Counted from the first letter of the stretch, positions 18,432-28,918 are shown. The stretch is 64,000 bases of DNA from Mastigocoleus sp. MO_188.B34 (GCF_030065675.1 NZ_JASJDK010000005.1:1-64000), one strand, 5' to 3'. A program made the numbers and translations. The notes: generated from the letters alone by a model not told the origin.

Positions 18432-18674
18432 AAATTTTATTAAATCCGAAAACCTTACTTCAATGTAACAGTTTGTTGAGTACTTTAATGTTCTTTTGGA
18501 AATAATTATCAATTCTGAAATTATCAATTCTGAGTTAAGAATTGTGGGACTTAGGGAATACAAAGTAATTTGAGAATTTGACTTCAAGAGATTTAGTCCC
18601 AGAAGTTTAATCCAATAATTTTGATTCAGCCACCTTGATTCACCCACCAAATTGAATCCCAAATCTCGTGCTTA

Positions 18675-19797
18675 TTAGTTAGAGGTATTCTCTACAAGTT
18701 GATTTTCCTGTCTCAAATAAGCTTGGATAAACAAATCGAGTTCCCCATTCATGACATCATTAATAGCGGTTGTTTCCACCTCTGTACGCAAATCTTTAAC
18801 CATTTGGTAAGGATGAAACACGTAGTTACGGATTTGGTTTCCCCAACTTGCTTCCACCATATCGCCACGAATTTCTGCGATTTCCTGAGCACGTTGCTCT
18901 TGAGCAATGACTAATAATTTAGCTTTGAGACGGGTAAGAGCTTTTTCTTTGTTTTGCAGTTGAGAACGCTCTTCTGTACAACGGACAGCGATCCCAGTGG
19001 GTATATGAACTACCCTGACAGCAGTTTCTACTTTGTTAACATTTTGTCCACCTTTACCACCAGATCTAGATGTGCTAATTTCCAAATCTTTTTCTGGAAT
19101 TTCTAACTCAACAGAATCGTCTAATTGGGGCATGACTTCTACCCCTGCAAAACTAGTTTGTCGTTTACCATTAGCATTAAATGGCGAAATTCTTACCAGG
19201 CGGTGGGTTCCGGTTTCTGAACGTAAATAGCCATAAGCGTAACGTCCAGTAATTTCTAAAGTTGCTGATTTTATCCCAGCTTCATCCCCCTTAGATTCTT
19301 CTGTCAAAGTAACCTTATAACCGTAACTTTCAGCCCAACGGACGTACATGCGTAGTAACATTTCTGCCCAGTCTTGGGCATCAGTACCACCAGCTCCGGC
19401 TGTTATTGTAAGCACTGCTCCACTACTATCGTAAGTCCCAGAAAGTAATTGCAGTAATTCCCACTGGTCTAATTCGCGGTTGAGTTTACTAAGAGTAGAT
19501 TCTGCTTCCTCAATTAATGCTCCATCGGCATCAAGCTCTAAAAGCTCTAACACCGCCTTACTATCTTCCAAACCTAATTCCCAGTCTTTGTATTGTTGAA
19601 GATTCGCTTTGAGGTCATTTAATTCTTGGAGTATTTTTTGGGCTTGACTTTGATTGTCCCAAAAATCAGGTTGTGCTGCGGTCTGTTCTAAATCTTGAAT
19701 CTTGGCGGTTAATGCGGGAACGTCAAAGATACTCCTGGGTTTTACCCAGGCGACCAGACAACATTTCGACTTCGCGTTTAAGTTCCAGAGCGTCCAT
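18675..19797 (-). CDS. prfB: Peptide chain release factor 2, programmed +1 frameshift
   Basis: The full protein is 373 aa, made from two frames. Frame one starts with ATG at 19797 ([20 protein letters not shown]) and reaches an in-frame TGA at 19725-19723 after 24 codons. A +1 shift at CTT-T joins it to the second frame, beginning GAC (19724) and ending at 18675. The codon-recognition tripeptide SPF (about 204-206) and the peptidyl-release motif GGQ (about 249-251) fall exactly where E. coli RF2 has them. RF2 ends translation at UGA and UAA. As in other bacteria, RF2 is expected to regulate itself: low RF2 lets the ribosome pause at UGA and shift. It is probably the first gene of the minus-strand cluster running to 15484. 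Confidence 0.96.
19722..19740 (-). promoter_or_regulatory. RF2 +1 ribosomal frameshift site
   Basis: On the minus strand the sequence reads CCAGGAG TAT CTT TGA C. The parts are a Shine-Dalgarno-like CAGGAG 3 bases before the slippery CTT, the stop TGA in frame zero, and C as the base after the stop that weakens it. This matches the classical prfB recoding site. Confidence 0.93.
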
Positions 19798-20086
19798 AGT
19801 GATTACTAAGTTGCTTATGCAAGAATATTATTGCTTTAATTCTATTAATTTAAAAATAAAAAAACTGCAAGCATACCCTTGCAGATTGTAATTATACAAT
19901 TTAGGTTTATTTCAGATTAATTTTAAGCATTAGAAAATCTTAATTGTTTATGTTGGTTAATTTTTATTGCTGATTGCTTTTGGTGAGGATAAGATAAATT
20001 AAGTTTTGTACATTTTGAGGAATTGCAGCAAGGTATTATTGCTCAGTTGCACGATCAGAGAAGGATGTATTGGCAAATTTTAGAGG
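19798..20086. other. Intergenic between PEP-CTERM gene and prfB
   Basis: Contains the terminator at 19852-19884 and no gene. The prfB promoter must be between about 19800 and 19850 or upstream of the hairpin. Confidence 0.6.
19852..19884 (-). terminator. Rho-independent terminator of the PEP-CTERM gene
   Basis: Minus strand: CTGCAAG, loop GGTATG, CTTGCAG, then a run of seven T and further T-rich bases. A 7-bp perfect stem. It lies about 200 bases after the PEP-CTERM stop and insulates prfB from that transcript. Confidence 0.85.
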
Positions 20087-21004
20087 TTAGCTATTCACGG
20101 TTTGGCGTTTGCGTAAAGAACTAGCTCCAAATATTCCAAATACAGCCAAACCTAATATTGTTGTGGGCTCTGGTACGGACTGAGGATCGGGATCCAATGA
20201 AATTCGTTTTGTACTTAGTTCAGCATAATCAAAAGTTAAGTACGGCTCATCAGGAGCAATTATCTTAGTTCTCAGGAGCCCGTCATAACCATTCGCAGTC
20301 GCACTAAATACTTCATCAAAATCTAGTTCTACAAAGGCTGATTGAATCCAGCCATCTTGACCTTTGCTATTTTTTTGTTTTGTTAGCTGTCTCTCAAAGT
20401 AGCTCCCATCTGCTTTCCAAAATCCAACTTTGGCATCTTTCACATCGTAATCGCCAAAGAGGAGATTAAAGTAGACCGGGGAGTCTTTAACTACATTATT
20501 TTTATCTACGGAAAAGTCAAAATCAAATCCTGGAAGAGGAATCTGACTGGTTTTTTGATCTCCATTTGTATTCTGAAATCTATAATCTTTTTCAGAAAAA
20601 CCTTTTTCAGAAAAATTAGCTTTTTTAATGAAACTAGTTGACAGAGAAATATCAGTAAATATGGAACCACTGCTTCCATTATCAATAAATCCTTTAGTTT
20701 GAATCGCAGTATTTAATTTTTCTGCCGCGCTACGATTATCAAAATCATCTCCCTTACCAGTTGCTAATTTTCCATCTTGATTAAGGTCTGGGATAAAATC
20801 TCCAACTCCCAATACGCCTTTTCCATCAACATTAGCAGCGTCACCGTTTGCTGCGGTGTAACCCGAACCGTTTCCATAACCCAAACCGTCACGATCGCCG
20901 ATACGAATATAGTTAAAACCAGCTGCTTGTGCAGAAGAAGCAAAAGCTCCTAAAGTGGCTAGTATTGTAGCAGATACGAATAATACCTTATTCCAAACTT
21001 TCAT
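20087..21004 (-). CDS. PEP-CTERM sorting domain protein
   Basis: A 305-aa secreted protein. The N-terminal signal peptide (KVWNKVLFVSATILATLGAF, cleavage after an Ala-rich SAQA) is followed by an extracellular body without a known enzyme domain. Near residue 279 is the sorting motif VPEPTTILGLAVFGIFG, then the basic stretch RKRQ, the standard PEP-CTERM tail processed by an exosortase. The body is Asp/Gly/Asn-rich with patches such as DGKLATGKGDDFDNRS that may bind calcium. A ribosome site (CAGGGAAA) precedes the ATG. Such proteins are surface or sheath components in biofilm-forming cyanobacteria; the function of this one is unknown. Confidence 0.93.
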   Translation of the reverse strand: MKVWNKVLFVSATILATLGAFASSAQAAGFNYIRIGDRDGLGYGNGSGYTAANGDAANVDGKGVLGVGDFIPDLNQDGKLATGKGDDFDNRSAAEKLNTAIQTKGFIDNGSSGSIFTDISLSTSFIKKANFSEKGFSEKDYRFQNTNGDQKTSQIPLPGFDFDFSVDKNNVVKDSPVYFNLLFGDYDVKDAKVGFWKADGSYFERQLTKQKNSKGQDGWIQSAFVELDFDEVFSATANGYDGLLRTKIIAPDEPYLTFDYAELSTKRISLDPDPQSVPEPTTILGLAVFGIFGASSLRKRQTVNS

Positions 21005-21490
21005 GAAAAGGTTTCCCTGAGAATCGATGTTCTCAATTTATTCATTGGTTTTACCTTTCGACAAGGGGATCTAATTAAGTTTTTTCTTAAAAATAAATGT
21101 TACGGATAATTACATATTTGTAATTAAAATAAACGTGTTTAATGAAACACTTATCTTTTTAATTTATAAACAATAAATATAAATAATTTTCAATGTTTTT
21201 ACGGAATTATAATTAAATACAGAAATGAAAATTTCATAAATACCAAAAGAATTTAAAGATTAAAAACCATAGAATCTAAAATCCTATAATCTAAAATCCT
21301 ATAATCTAAAAATCGTGGTACTTACAAATGCAAGCACCACGATTAATGTATTAAGACCAGATCCAGTTTGAATATTTGATTGCAAACAATTGAGTTGTAC
21401 CTACAAAATATTGGTCTGGGTATAGCTGGGGTTTATTTAATTAATGTTGCTTTATTTGGTTTTAGCGTTGTAATTTGACTAACTACTTCA
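21005..21490. other. Intergenic (486 bases) with a short repeat and a terminator
   Basis: Contains three copies of an AATCTAAAATCCTAT-like word around 21270-21310 and the hairpin at 21311-21344. No gene is seen. Confidence 0.6.
21306..21344 (-). terminator. Terminator of the Bax-inhibitor-1 gene
   Basis: Minus strand: AATCGTGGT pairs with ACCACGATT, with inner CTT/AAG pairs, followed by TTTTAGATT. It lies about 150 bases past the stop of the BI-1 family gene. Confidence 0.75.
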
Positions 21491-22219
21491 CTAGTCCCGG
21501 CTATTGATAGCAATCAGCAAACGCAAGATGAAGATAAATAGATTTATGTAGGTTAAGTACATCGATAATGCTGCACTTAAGTATCGATCATCGCTATAAG
21601 TACGTGGTAATACGAAGAAATCTACCACGGCCGCACCAGCAAACAGAAGTACACCAATACCGGAAATACTAATTTCTAACCAGCCAGGAGTATAAATGCC
21701 AAAAAGGCTCAAAACTAACTGAAGCCCCAAAACAATAACTAGAGCAATTATTCCCAGACTAACTGTTTTGGATAGGGCAATACCATCTTCCTCGGAAAGG
21801 TTAGAACCAATTTGACGAGCAAAAACAAAAGTTATACCACATCCAAAAGCAGCAAAGCCCACACCTGCGATTCCAACTCCTTGGGTTCTTAAAGCTAAAA
21901 ATACAATACCGCTCAGAGTATAGCCCGACAACAAACTGTAAGCAGCAAGCAAAGGAAGAGCTACTGCATTATTAGCTTTTTCAGCAACATTGCGGGCGAC
22001 AAAGAAGAGAATGATTTCTACAATGAACGCGCCAATAAAAGTTGGGAAGAACAACTCAGGGTTGTTTTGGATGATATTAATTCCACCGTAGGTTCCCAAG
22101 GCTGTTAGTAAAAGTCCACCACCTACGAAGGGTAGAGCGTTCGCAATGACATTTGGACCCACAAGAGCTTGTGTTTTGGCATTGCGGATAGCATCCCGAA
22201 AATTACTTGTATTACTCAT
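21491..22219 (-). CDS. Bax inhibitor-1 (BI-1)/YccA family membrane protein
   Basis: A 242-aa protein with about seven hydrophobic segments. The C-terminal block DDRYLSAALSMYLTYINLFI followed by a helix and a short polar end fits the BI-1/TMBIM family, whose members are pH-sensitive calcium-leak-type membrane proteins. The N-terminal polar 30 residues (NAKTQALVG) precede the first helix. The function in cyanobacteria is unknown. Monocistronic, as the neighbours are far away and a terminator follows. ATG at 22219 is the only sensible start. Confidence 0.88.
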   Translation of the reverse strand: MSNTSNFRDAIRNAKTQALVGPNVIANALPFVGGGLLLTALGTYGGINIIQNNPELFFPTFIGAFIVEIILFFVARNVAEKANNAVALPLLAAYSLLSGYTLSGIVFLALRTQGVGIAGVGFAAFGCGITFVFARQIGSNLSEEDGIALSKTVSLGIIALVIVLGLQLVLSLFGIYTPGWLEISISGIGVLLFAGAAVVDFFVLPRTYSDDRYLSAALSMYLTYINLFIFILRLLIAINSRD

Positions 22220-22608
22220 ATATCAAAAAATAAATCCAATCAAATTTTATCGTTTTTACCATTTTGGCGCACAGACAATACCTCCAACCATGGTGCTAAT
22301 AAGCATGTTTACAGGTTTATTATTTAACAAAATTTATTTCAATAATGGAAAACAAAAACAATATTACGTATAAATACTGAGCTGTGGGGTGAGACTCTTA
22401 GCAATTTCAGTGAAAGGACGAATGGTCTGCAAAACCTTTCACAAGGAAAATAATTACAGCTTTAATACTGAGTTGCATGCTTAAAGTTAATTATCAAGTT
22501 GACTCACAAAGCATAAAACACTGAATTCTCTATTTGGATGCAACTAAGTATAAAAATTATTGATTAAAGTTCCTTTCCCGAGATGGAAGTTATTACAAGG
22601 GTATTCAT
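22220..22608. other. Intergenic between BI-1 and sigF, with a hairpin
   Basis: A divergent promoter region. At 22410-22442 the arms GTGAAAGG and CCTTTCAC (8 bp, 17-base loop) can form a hairpin about 170 bases before the sigF ATG, possibly part of a long leader. No gene. Confidence 0.5.
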
Positions 22609-23400
22609 ATGGTAGCTACTCAGTCCTCTATGAGGTACGATAGTATGGAACTAATGCGTATGTACTATCAAAATCCTTCAATCAAACTACGCAATAAACT
22701 TGTACAACTACATACTGGTTTAGTACGGAAGATGGCTCATAAATTTAGCCATCAATGTAATGAACCTTATGAAGATTTAGAGCAAATCGGTTATTTTGGT
22801 TTGATTCGTGCAATTGAACGTTTCGACCCATCTCAAGGTTATGCTTTTAGTTCTTTTGCTGTACCTTATATTCGGGGTGAGATGCTTCATTTTCTTCGCG
22901 ATCGCAGTACTTTATTAAAGATACCCAGACGATGGCAAGAACTCTACAATGAGGGGCAAAAAATTCGTAAAGAATTAGCAGCAGATTTGGGTAGACCTCC
23001 AAAAGATGCTGAAATTGCTAAACTATTGAAGGTTTCGTTACAAGAATGGCAAGAAACTAAGTTGGCTGCACAAAACAGGATGCCATTAAGTTTAGATGCA
23101 ACAGTGGTTCATTATGTTGATTGTCAAGTGACTCTGGGTGAAGCACTCCCCTGTCAACGTAGTAGTTCTCACCAACAACTAGAAGAAGAAAGACAGCAGC
23201 TTCGAGGGGCGATCGATATGTTGGAAGAAAAACCCCGGATGGCAGTTGAATTAGTGTTTTTAAAAGAACTTTCTCGGAAGGATGCAGCTAAAACCATTGG
23301 AACTTCACCAATGACAGTAACGCGATATTTGCAAAAAGGCATTCAGGATTTAGTGTCTTTTATGCAGCCACAAACTGTTTCAGCAGGAACTTCTGCTTGA
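22609..23400 (+). CDS. sigF: RNA polymerase sigma factor, SigF (group 3) type
   Basis: A 263-aa sigma-70 family protein of the SigB/F/G class. Region 2 contains LVRKMAHKFSHQCNEPYEDL and IGYFGLIRAIERFDPSQGYA (core binding and -10 recognition), followed by FSSFAVPYIRGEMLHFLRD. Region 3 is ELAADLGRPPKDAEIAKLLK. Region 4 is short (AVELVFLKELSRKDAAKTIG, then the helix-turn-helix TSPMTVTRYLQKG). This architecture and length match cyanobacterial SigF, which controls pili and motility genes in Synechocystis; the regulon here is not known. No anti-sigma gene is adjacent. I choose ATG 22609, just after a GGG-rich stretch (AAGGGTATTCAT). Confidence 0.88.
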   Translation: MVATQSSMRYDSMELMRMYYQNPSIKLRNKLVQLHTGLVRKMAHKFSHQCNEPYEDLEQIGYFGLIRAIERFDPSQGYAFSSFAVPYIRGEMLHFLRDRSTLLKIPRRWQELYNEGQKIRKELAADLGRPPKDAEIAKLLKVSLQEWQETKLAAQNRMPLSLDATVVHYVDCQVTLGEALPCQRSSSHQQLEEERQQLRGAIDMLEEKPRMAVELVFLKELSRKDAAKTIGTSPMTVTRYLQKGIQDLVSFMQPQTVSAGTSA

Positions 23401-23602
23401 ATATCTATTTGATTTACATTGTAGGCGCTCATTTCCGAAATCAACACCTTCCAAACGCTACAGCAATCTTCAGAAATATCTTTATCTATTTATTTACATT
23501 CGGTTTGGTGATGTGTAATGGGTAATTGCTGTATACCTTAACTGCTTATGCAGTGGGTGTTAATGAAACAAACAATTAACCATTAAATATTTACCAAGAC
23601 TA

Positions 23603-25726
23603 TTACTGGGACTTAATATCTGCTATTGCACCTTTAGTCATCGCAGCAATTGCTTTATCGGTTGCTTTTGGCAAATGGTAATATTTACCGCTTGCTGTTT
23701 GTGCTAATTCTTTAGCAAAACCTGTGGAGACAAATTTACTTTCAGTGTCAATTACTAGTAATTGAATCCCAGCAGCGCGTATCTTTGCCGCGATATCCAA
23801 TAATTCGCCTTTTATATCTGGTTTTTGACCTGGCTCTTGGGGTTCTCCTAAAGAACGTGACAAGGAAATATTACCCCGCCCGTCGGTAATCGCTACAACT
23901 ACAACTTGCCCGATATCGCCACTCATTCTGGCGTTTAAACCAACACGTACGGCTTGGGTTAAACCATGAGCTAAGGGCGAACCGCCACCACAGGGTAAAG
24001 TTTCCAAACGTGATCGCGCTAAAGCTATAGAACGAGTAGGTGGTAGTAAAACTTCAGCTTCTTCACCTCGGAAAGGAATCAATGCTACTTGGTCGCGGTT
24101 TTGATAGGCTTCTGTAAGTAGTTGCATGACCGCACCTTTTGCTGATTGCATGCGGTTTAATGCCATCGAACCGGAAGCATCAACAACAAATACTACCAAT
24201 GCACCAGCTTTACGTACTAAGCGTTTAGAACGCATATCTGCTTGTTCGACAATTACTTTTCTTCCGGGATATCTAGCTCTTCGCGCTTTCTGGTAGGGAG
24301 CTGCGGCTCGTAATGTGGCATCTACAGCTATTCGGCGAACTTTACCCTGGGGTAACATCGGTTTGATATAACGCCCTCTGTCATCGGAAAAAATTTGGCT
24401 GCGAGTACCTGATTTTCCTTGTCTTTGGGACATTTGAGCGAAATACAATACGCTGGGGTCGAGAATTACACCCTCAGGATCAAATACAAATTCTTCAGGG
24501 ATACTGGGTGGTTCCTGTTCTTGTTGTTCTTCGTTTTCTTGTTGCTCTTCGGGTTCTTCTGGTTCTTCTTCCGATTGATTTTGGTCTTCGGGTTCTTCTT
24601 GGTCCTGTGGTGGGGGAGGAGGTGGTGGGGGCTGTTGGTCCGGTGGTGTCTCCACCGTAGTTGCTCGAGGAACTATGACCAATTCTACTGCCCGTCGTAA
24701 ATCTTCAGCATTAACTTGGTTGCGTCCTTCCAAAGCTGCAGCTGCTTTGGCGACACGTACAGCAAATAGCTCTGCACGATGTCCCTGGACATTACCACGA
24801 ATAGCTTCATCAACAAGATAATTAATTTGGTCGCGGCTAATGATAACTTCTTTGAGCCATTCCCTTGCCAAAATAATTTGAGTTTTGAGGGTGTCAATGT
24901 CTTCGCTGTATTGTTGTAAGAATTCTTTGGGCGATCGGGAATAGTTAATTGCTTGTTCTACGGCTTGAACTCTTTGGTCTAAACCTAAGACACCATCAGC
25001 ACTCAAGGTAATAGCTATTCTATCGAGTAAGTGTTCCCGTAGGGCTCCTTCTTCGGGGTTATAAGTAGCAATAAACAGTGATTTACAAGGATGCTGAAAA
25101 CTAATTCCTTCCCGTTCGATTTGATTGCGCCCGGTTGATAAAACGGTTAGTAATTGATTGCTGATTTGATCGTCTAAAAGATTGATCTCATCTACATATA
25201 AAACTCCTCGGTTAGCTGTGGCGAGTAAACCGGGCTGAAAAACTGTTTGTCCTTGCTGAACTGATTTTTCTACATCTACAGATCCTAAAAGTCGATCTTC
25301 TGTAACTCCTAAGGGAATTTGGACAAAAGGTGATGGAATAATTTCAGTTTTTACCCCACTTGGGTTGTCATTAACTGTGTCTGGTGAGACACCATCCTGA
25401 GTAGTCGCCAAAGGAAACCCATCCTGATCTCCCCCGAAGGAGGAAGTGTTTTTTAATAGTTCATCGTCCCATTCTTCAGGGTGTTGGGGGTCGCAATTAC
25501 TTATAGAGCCTGCAACAACTTCTATGGGCGGAAGAAGAGCGTGAATCGCCCGTGCCATAATCGATTTTGCTGTACCCCGACGACCTGCGATCGCAATCCC
25601 TCCCAAACCAGGATCTACTGCGGCTAAAAGCAAAGCTAACTTGATTGCTTCTTGACCGACTACGGCTGTCAGGGGAAAAGCGATATTTGAAGGGCTAACA
25701 CTGGTGGCGGGCATAGTTTTCATCAT
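23603..25726 (-). CDS. chlD: Magnesium chelatase subunit D
   Basis: A 707-aa protein that acts with ChlH and ChlI to insert Mg2+ into protoporphyrin IX, the first committed step of chlorophyll synthesis. The AAA+ part (about 1-340) has [30 protein letters not shown] (the P-loop is weakened compared with ChlI, as is usual for ChlD) and [13 protein letters not shown]. Next is a Pro-rich then Glu/Gln-rich linker ([17 protein letters not shown]). The C-terminal integrin-I/VWA domain has the MIDAS motif [11 protein letters not shown], then TDGRGNIS. No neighbour of the pathway is adjacent, although ycf54 lies 8 kb away. Length and motifs are normal. Confidence 0.97.
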   Translation of the reverse strand: MMKTMPATSVSPSNIAFPLTAVVGQEAIKLALLLAAVDPGLGGIAIAGRRGTAKSIMARAIHALLPPIEVVAGSISNCDPQHPEEWDDELLKNTSSFGGDQDGFPLATTQDGVSPDTVNDNPSGVKTEIIPSPFVQIPLGVTEDRLLGSVDVEKSVQQGQTVFQPGLLATANRGVLYVDEINLLDDQISNQLLTVLSTGRNQIEREGISFQHPCKSLFIATYNPEEGALREHLLDRIAITLSADGVLGLDQRVQAVEQAINYSRSPKEFLQQYSEDIDTLKTQIILAREWLKEVIISRDQINYLVDEAIRGNVQGHRAELFAVRVAKAAAALEGRNQVNAEDLRRAVELVIVPRATTVETPPDQQPPPPPPPPQDQEEPEDQNQSEEEPEEPEEQQENEEQQEQEPPSIPEEFVFDPEGVILDPSVLYFAQMSQRQGKSGTRSQIFSDDRGRYIKPMLPQGKVRRIAVDATLRAAAPYQKARRARYPGRKVIVEQADMRSKRLVRKAGALVVFVVDASGSMALNRMQSAKGAVMQLLTEAYQNRDQVALIPFRGEEAEVLLPPTRSIALARSRLETLPCGGGSPLAHGLTQAVRVGLNARMSGDIGQVVVVAITDGRGNISLSRSLGEPQEPGQKPDIKGELLDIAAKIRAAGIQLLVIDTESKFVSTGFAKELAQTASGKYYHLPKATDKAIAAMTKGAIADIKSQ

Positions 25727-26707
25727 TACCGATCTAGCTTTTTAGCATACCAAAACTTGCCACCATTGAGGCAATAATTAGATGTCGCAATTGTCTGCTG
25801 TTTTATCTTTAAGTGCGAGAATGCGGTATTGTAGTATTCCGCGCTTATGCTAACAGAACTCTACTTTTTTGTTTTATGTCGTCCAAATCTCTGGGATCAA
25901 ATTTATATTTTCAATCAAATTTAATGAAAAATAATTACCAATATTTTTCATTATTTTCTAATATATTTTCATTACTTTCTAATATATAGTAATTCTACAC
26001 CATTCATGAGAACCAATATTTTAGAATTTTAGAGATGCCTTCTTCTTAGCTTTTCCAGAGGGAAATATGTCGCGTCTCTGAAGGATTTACCGCTTCGCAA
26101 ATCAAATATGATTGCTATAAATACTTCAAATCCTAATACTTCAAAGCGTAATATTTTAAAATCTAATATTTCAAATTCTAATATTTCAAAGCTTAATCTT
26201 TCAAATTTTTATAATTAGATACTCACTTGTCCGGGAGAGTCTTTTTTTTACAGAAAAGAAAATTAAGAAAAGTCATTACATATGACAACCTGAGCAACTA
26301 GCGGTTAGCGGAGCATACTGTATGTATTGCAAAAACACCGCTTTCATCGGGTGCTAACTACCACGCTATAATACGAGATTTTATTTCTCCCAATGCCTAA
26401 TTTTAAAGGCTTACCGAAAGGGAAGCATCCCAAATATATAAATTAAATTTATCTGGTCTAAAGTTACTGAAATCTGTCAGTTGTAAATTTACTAGGTTCA
26501 ATTTACTTGTAAATTTATGGTGATAATATTTTACTTCGCTTGCTCGTGCATGGTTGAATAATCCACCTTGCGCTAATTTCTTAGACAAAAAAATTTTTTT
26601 TTTGCAACAATTGGGATGCGCCCTGTCTCAAGTCTAATTAATTTCTCGTTCTTCTACTTTTTCTTTTTTCTTTCTTGATTAACAGAGACATCCGTATTCA
26701 AAAAAGC
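25727..26707. other. Intergenic (about 980 bases) with tandem repeats, no gene supported
   Basis: A large AT-rich gap. It holds a repeat of the form TCTAATATTTCAAA, about six degenerate copies in 26127-26215, and a half-copy of the GCGTCTCT repeat near 26070. A 61-codon minus-strand ORF at 26403-26588 is not convincing. An RNA gene in the part around 26270-26400, which has balanced composition, cannot be excluded. Confidence 0.55.
26127..26215. repeat. Tandem repeat of a TCTAATATTTCAAA-type unit
   Basis: About six imperfect units of 14-16 bases, each with CTAATA-TTTCAAA. AT-rich microsatellite-like array in the gap between chlD and rnc. Confidence 0.7.
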
Positions 26708-27382
26708 ATGAAAATGCATCAAATTCTTAAGTTTAAAGATCGAACACTTCTACTTAATGCACTAACCCATCGCTCCTATCTTCACGAACATCCACAGTCT
26801 GGCGAGCATAACGAACGTTTGGAATTTCTTGGCGATGCGTTGTTAAATTTTTTAAGTGGTGAGTATCTTTATCAAAGATATCCAGAAAAAGGGGAAGATG
26901 AGTTAACCCGTAGACGTTCCGCGCTTGTAGACGAACAACAATTGGCAAATTTTGCTCTTGAAGTAGGTTTAAACTCAAAAATACGCTTGGGTAAAGGAGC
27001 AAAACGTGAGGGAGGTTCTCAAAATCCTAAGTTACTTAGTAGTACTTTTGAAGCTTTAATCGCAGCTTACTACCTTGATAAAAATTGTGATATCGAGGCT
27101 GTGCGTGCAGTTATTGAACCTTTATTTAATTCAGTCCCTGAAAAAACTTTTACATTACGCTCCAATGTGGATGCAAAAAATCGATTTCAAGAATGGGTAC
27201 AAAAAAATATTACTCCCTCTCCCCCCAAATATGACACTATCCCTATTGGAGGTTCTTGTCATGCTCCAGAGTTTCTTGCCAAGGTGTTAGTGGGCGATCG
27301 AGTTTATGGTGAAGGTCGGGGACGCAGTAAAAGGGATGCAGAAAAAGCTGCGGCGGAAAATGCACTGGCAAAACTTAAATAA
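26708..27382 (+). CDS. rnc: Ribonuclease III
   Basis: Start set at ATG 26708 (MKMHQILKFKDRTLLLNALT), giving 224 aa; a longer TTG reading from 26675 adds 11 poor residues. The RNase III signature NERLEFLGDALLNFLSGEYL (about residues 35-54) contains the catalytic Glu and Asp, and LLSSTFEALIAAYYLD holds the second acidic pair. The C-terminal dsRNA-binding domain ends GRGRSKRDAEKAAAENALAK. The enzyme cuts double-stranded RNA in rRNA and mRNA processing. Length is normal. A heptamer repeat array begins just after the stop codon. Several cyanobacteria have two or three RNase III copies, so this may not be the only one. Confidence 0.94.
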   Translation: MKMHQILKFKDRTLLLNALTHRSYLHEHPQSGEHNERLEFLGDALLNFLSGEYLYQRYPEKGEDELTRRRSALVDEQQLANFALEVGLNSKIRLGKGAKREGGSQNPKLLSSTFEALIAAYYLDKNCDIEAVRAVIEPLFNSVPEKTFTLRSNVDAKNRFQEWVQKNITPSPPKYDTIPIGGSCHAPEFLAKVLVGDRVYGEGRGRSKRDAEKAAAENALAKLK

Positions 27383-27898
27383 ATTGGGGATTGGCGATTT
27401 GGGATTGGTAATGTATGGTGCTAGATGATGTAGTGTGTGTTATGGCGTACAACTATATATATTTTTCTAGAAAAAATTTAAGAGCGTCGTAACGCATTGC
27501 TGAATCATCATGGGTTGGTATATAAATTTATTCAAGTTATGCTTAAGTTGAACAGTAGTCTTGCAGTTAACTAGCGATAATTGATACTGGCAGCTACCTA
27601 ATGTTCTTATTTCAGCACTTAGCAGCGTAATTGCTTCATCTATTATTAGTACTTAGACCTGAATTTGATATAAGGCAAAGGCTAGAGTAACTATTCCGCT
27701 TCAAGAACTTATGCACCAATCCCACCGACCTTCACCATAAAGTAATATCATTCGGTGCGTTACGGCTTGCGCCTAACACACCCTACACATTTGTTTTAAA
27801 TCAAAAGCGAGAGCACCCCGATCGCACCCAACATAATTTGCCTTGCCTGATAAACTCTATGTAGGTTTACACTCGACCCTTAAGGACTTGGCAAAAAA
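27383..27898. other. Intergenic (516 bases) with STRR and a palindrome-type repeat
   Basis: Begins with ATTGGGGATTGGCGATTT-type heptamers right after rnc (27386-27415). A repeat of the form GGTGCGTTACGGCTTGCG followed by CCTAACACACCCTAC lies at 27753-27785; related sequence occurs at 43934-43961. No gene is seen. Confidence 0.6.
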
Positions 27899-28918
27899 AT
27901 GGTATTACCTGCATCTAGCCGTTTACAATTCACTCCCGACTTAAATATTTGTCGTATCCTCAATGGAATGTGGCAGGTTTCTGGGGGACATGGACGCATC
28001 AACCCCAAACCTGCGATTCAATCGATGTTCAAATATATGGATGCAGGCTTTACTACTTGGGATTTGGCTGACCACTATGGTCCTGCGGAAGATTTTATCG
28101 GTGAGTTTCGTCGTCAGTTAATTAATAGTCGTGGCGAACAGGCTCTATCTCAACTGCAAGCTTTTACTAAATGGGTTCCTCGTCCCGGTAACATCACCAA
28201 AGAAATCGTTGATAAAAACATCAATATTTCCCTCAGAAGAATGGATGTAGCATCAATAGATCTAATGCAATTTCATTGGTGGGAGTATCGAGATAAAAAC
28301 TATTTAGATGCTCTGAAATATATGGCGGATTTGCAATCTGAGGGCAAAATCAAACATTTAGCCTTAACTAATTTTGATACCGAGCACTTACAAGTTATCA
28401 CTGATGCTGGGATCAAAATAGTTTCTAACCAAGTACAATTTTCCATTGTTGATCGCCGTCCCGAAGTCAACATGATTAAATATTGTCAAGAACATGACAT
28501 TAAACTATTGACCTATGGGACTATTTGTGGCGGTTTATTATCAGAAAACTATATTGGTAAACCGGAACCAAAAAGTTGGGGACTAAATACCACCAGCTTG
28601 AGAAAATACAAAAATATGATAGATGCTTGGGGTGGTTGGAAACTATTTCAAGAATTACTGCTTACTCTTAAGGAAATTGCTGCAAAACATCAGGTTAGTA
28701 TTCCCAATGTTGCAGCCCGTTATATTTTAGATAAGCCTGCTGTTGGCGGTGTAATAATCGGAGCAAGACTTAGTGTATCCGAGCATATAGAAGATAATTC
28801 CAAAATATTTAACCTTCAACTCGATTCGGAAGATTTGAATCGCATCGATGCAATATCCCGCAAATCACAGGATTTATATGAGCTGATTGGTGATTGTGGA
28901 GATGAGTATCGGCGTTGA
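27899..28918 (+). CDS. Aldo/keto reductase
   Basis: A 339-aa protein with the (beta/alpha)8 aldo-keto reductase fold. The catalytic Asp and Tyr are in DLADHYGPAEDFIG (about 55-68), followed by the Lys in QAFTKWVPRP and the His in LMQFHWWEY. The NADPH-binding end shows VGGVIIGARLS. The first about 15 residues (SRLQFTPDLNICRILNGMWQ) match a subgroup common in plants and cyanobacteria that acts on aldehydes or sugars; the substrate is unknown. Monocistronic. A hairpin follows before the convergent exoD. Confidence 0.88.
   Translation: MVLPASSRLQFTPDLNICRILNGMWQVSGGHGRINPKPAIQSMFKYMDAGFTTWDLADHYGPAEDFIGEFRRQLINSRGEQALSQLQAFTKWVPRPGNITKEIVDKNINISLRRMDVASIDLMQFHWWEYRDKNYLDALKYMADLQSEGKIKHLALTNFDTEHLQVITDAGIKIVSNQVQFSIVDRRPEVNMIKYCQEHDIKLLTYGTICGGLLSENYIGKPEPKSWGLNTTSLRKYKNMIDAWGGWKLFQELLLTLKEIAAKHQVSIPNVAARYILDKPAVGGVIIGARLSVSEHIEDNSKIFNLQLDSEDLNRIDAISRKSQDLYELIGDCGDEYRR

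Noticed and set aside
18276-18662. 128-aa version of the DUF3285-type protein
   Set aside because: The added N-terminal 77 residues look non-coding; the 51-aa form fits the family.
24419-24700. 93-codon plus-strand ORF
   Set aside because: It is the antisense of the Pro/Glu-rich linker of chlD and has a Phe/Trp/Leu-rich composition.
26403-26588. 61-codon minus-strand ORF between chlD and rnc
   Set aside because: AT-rich composition, no ribosome site and no family resemblance.
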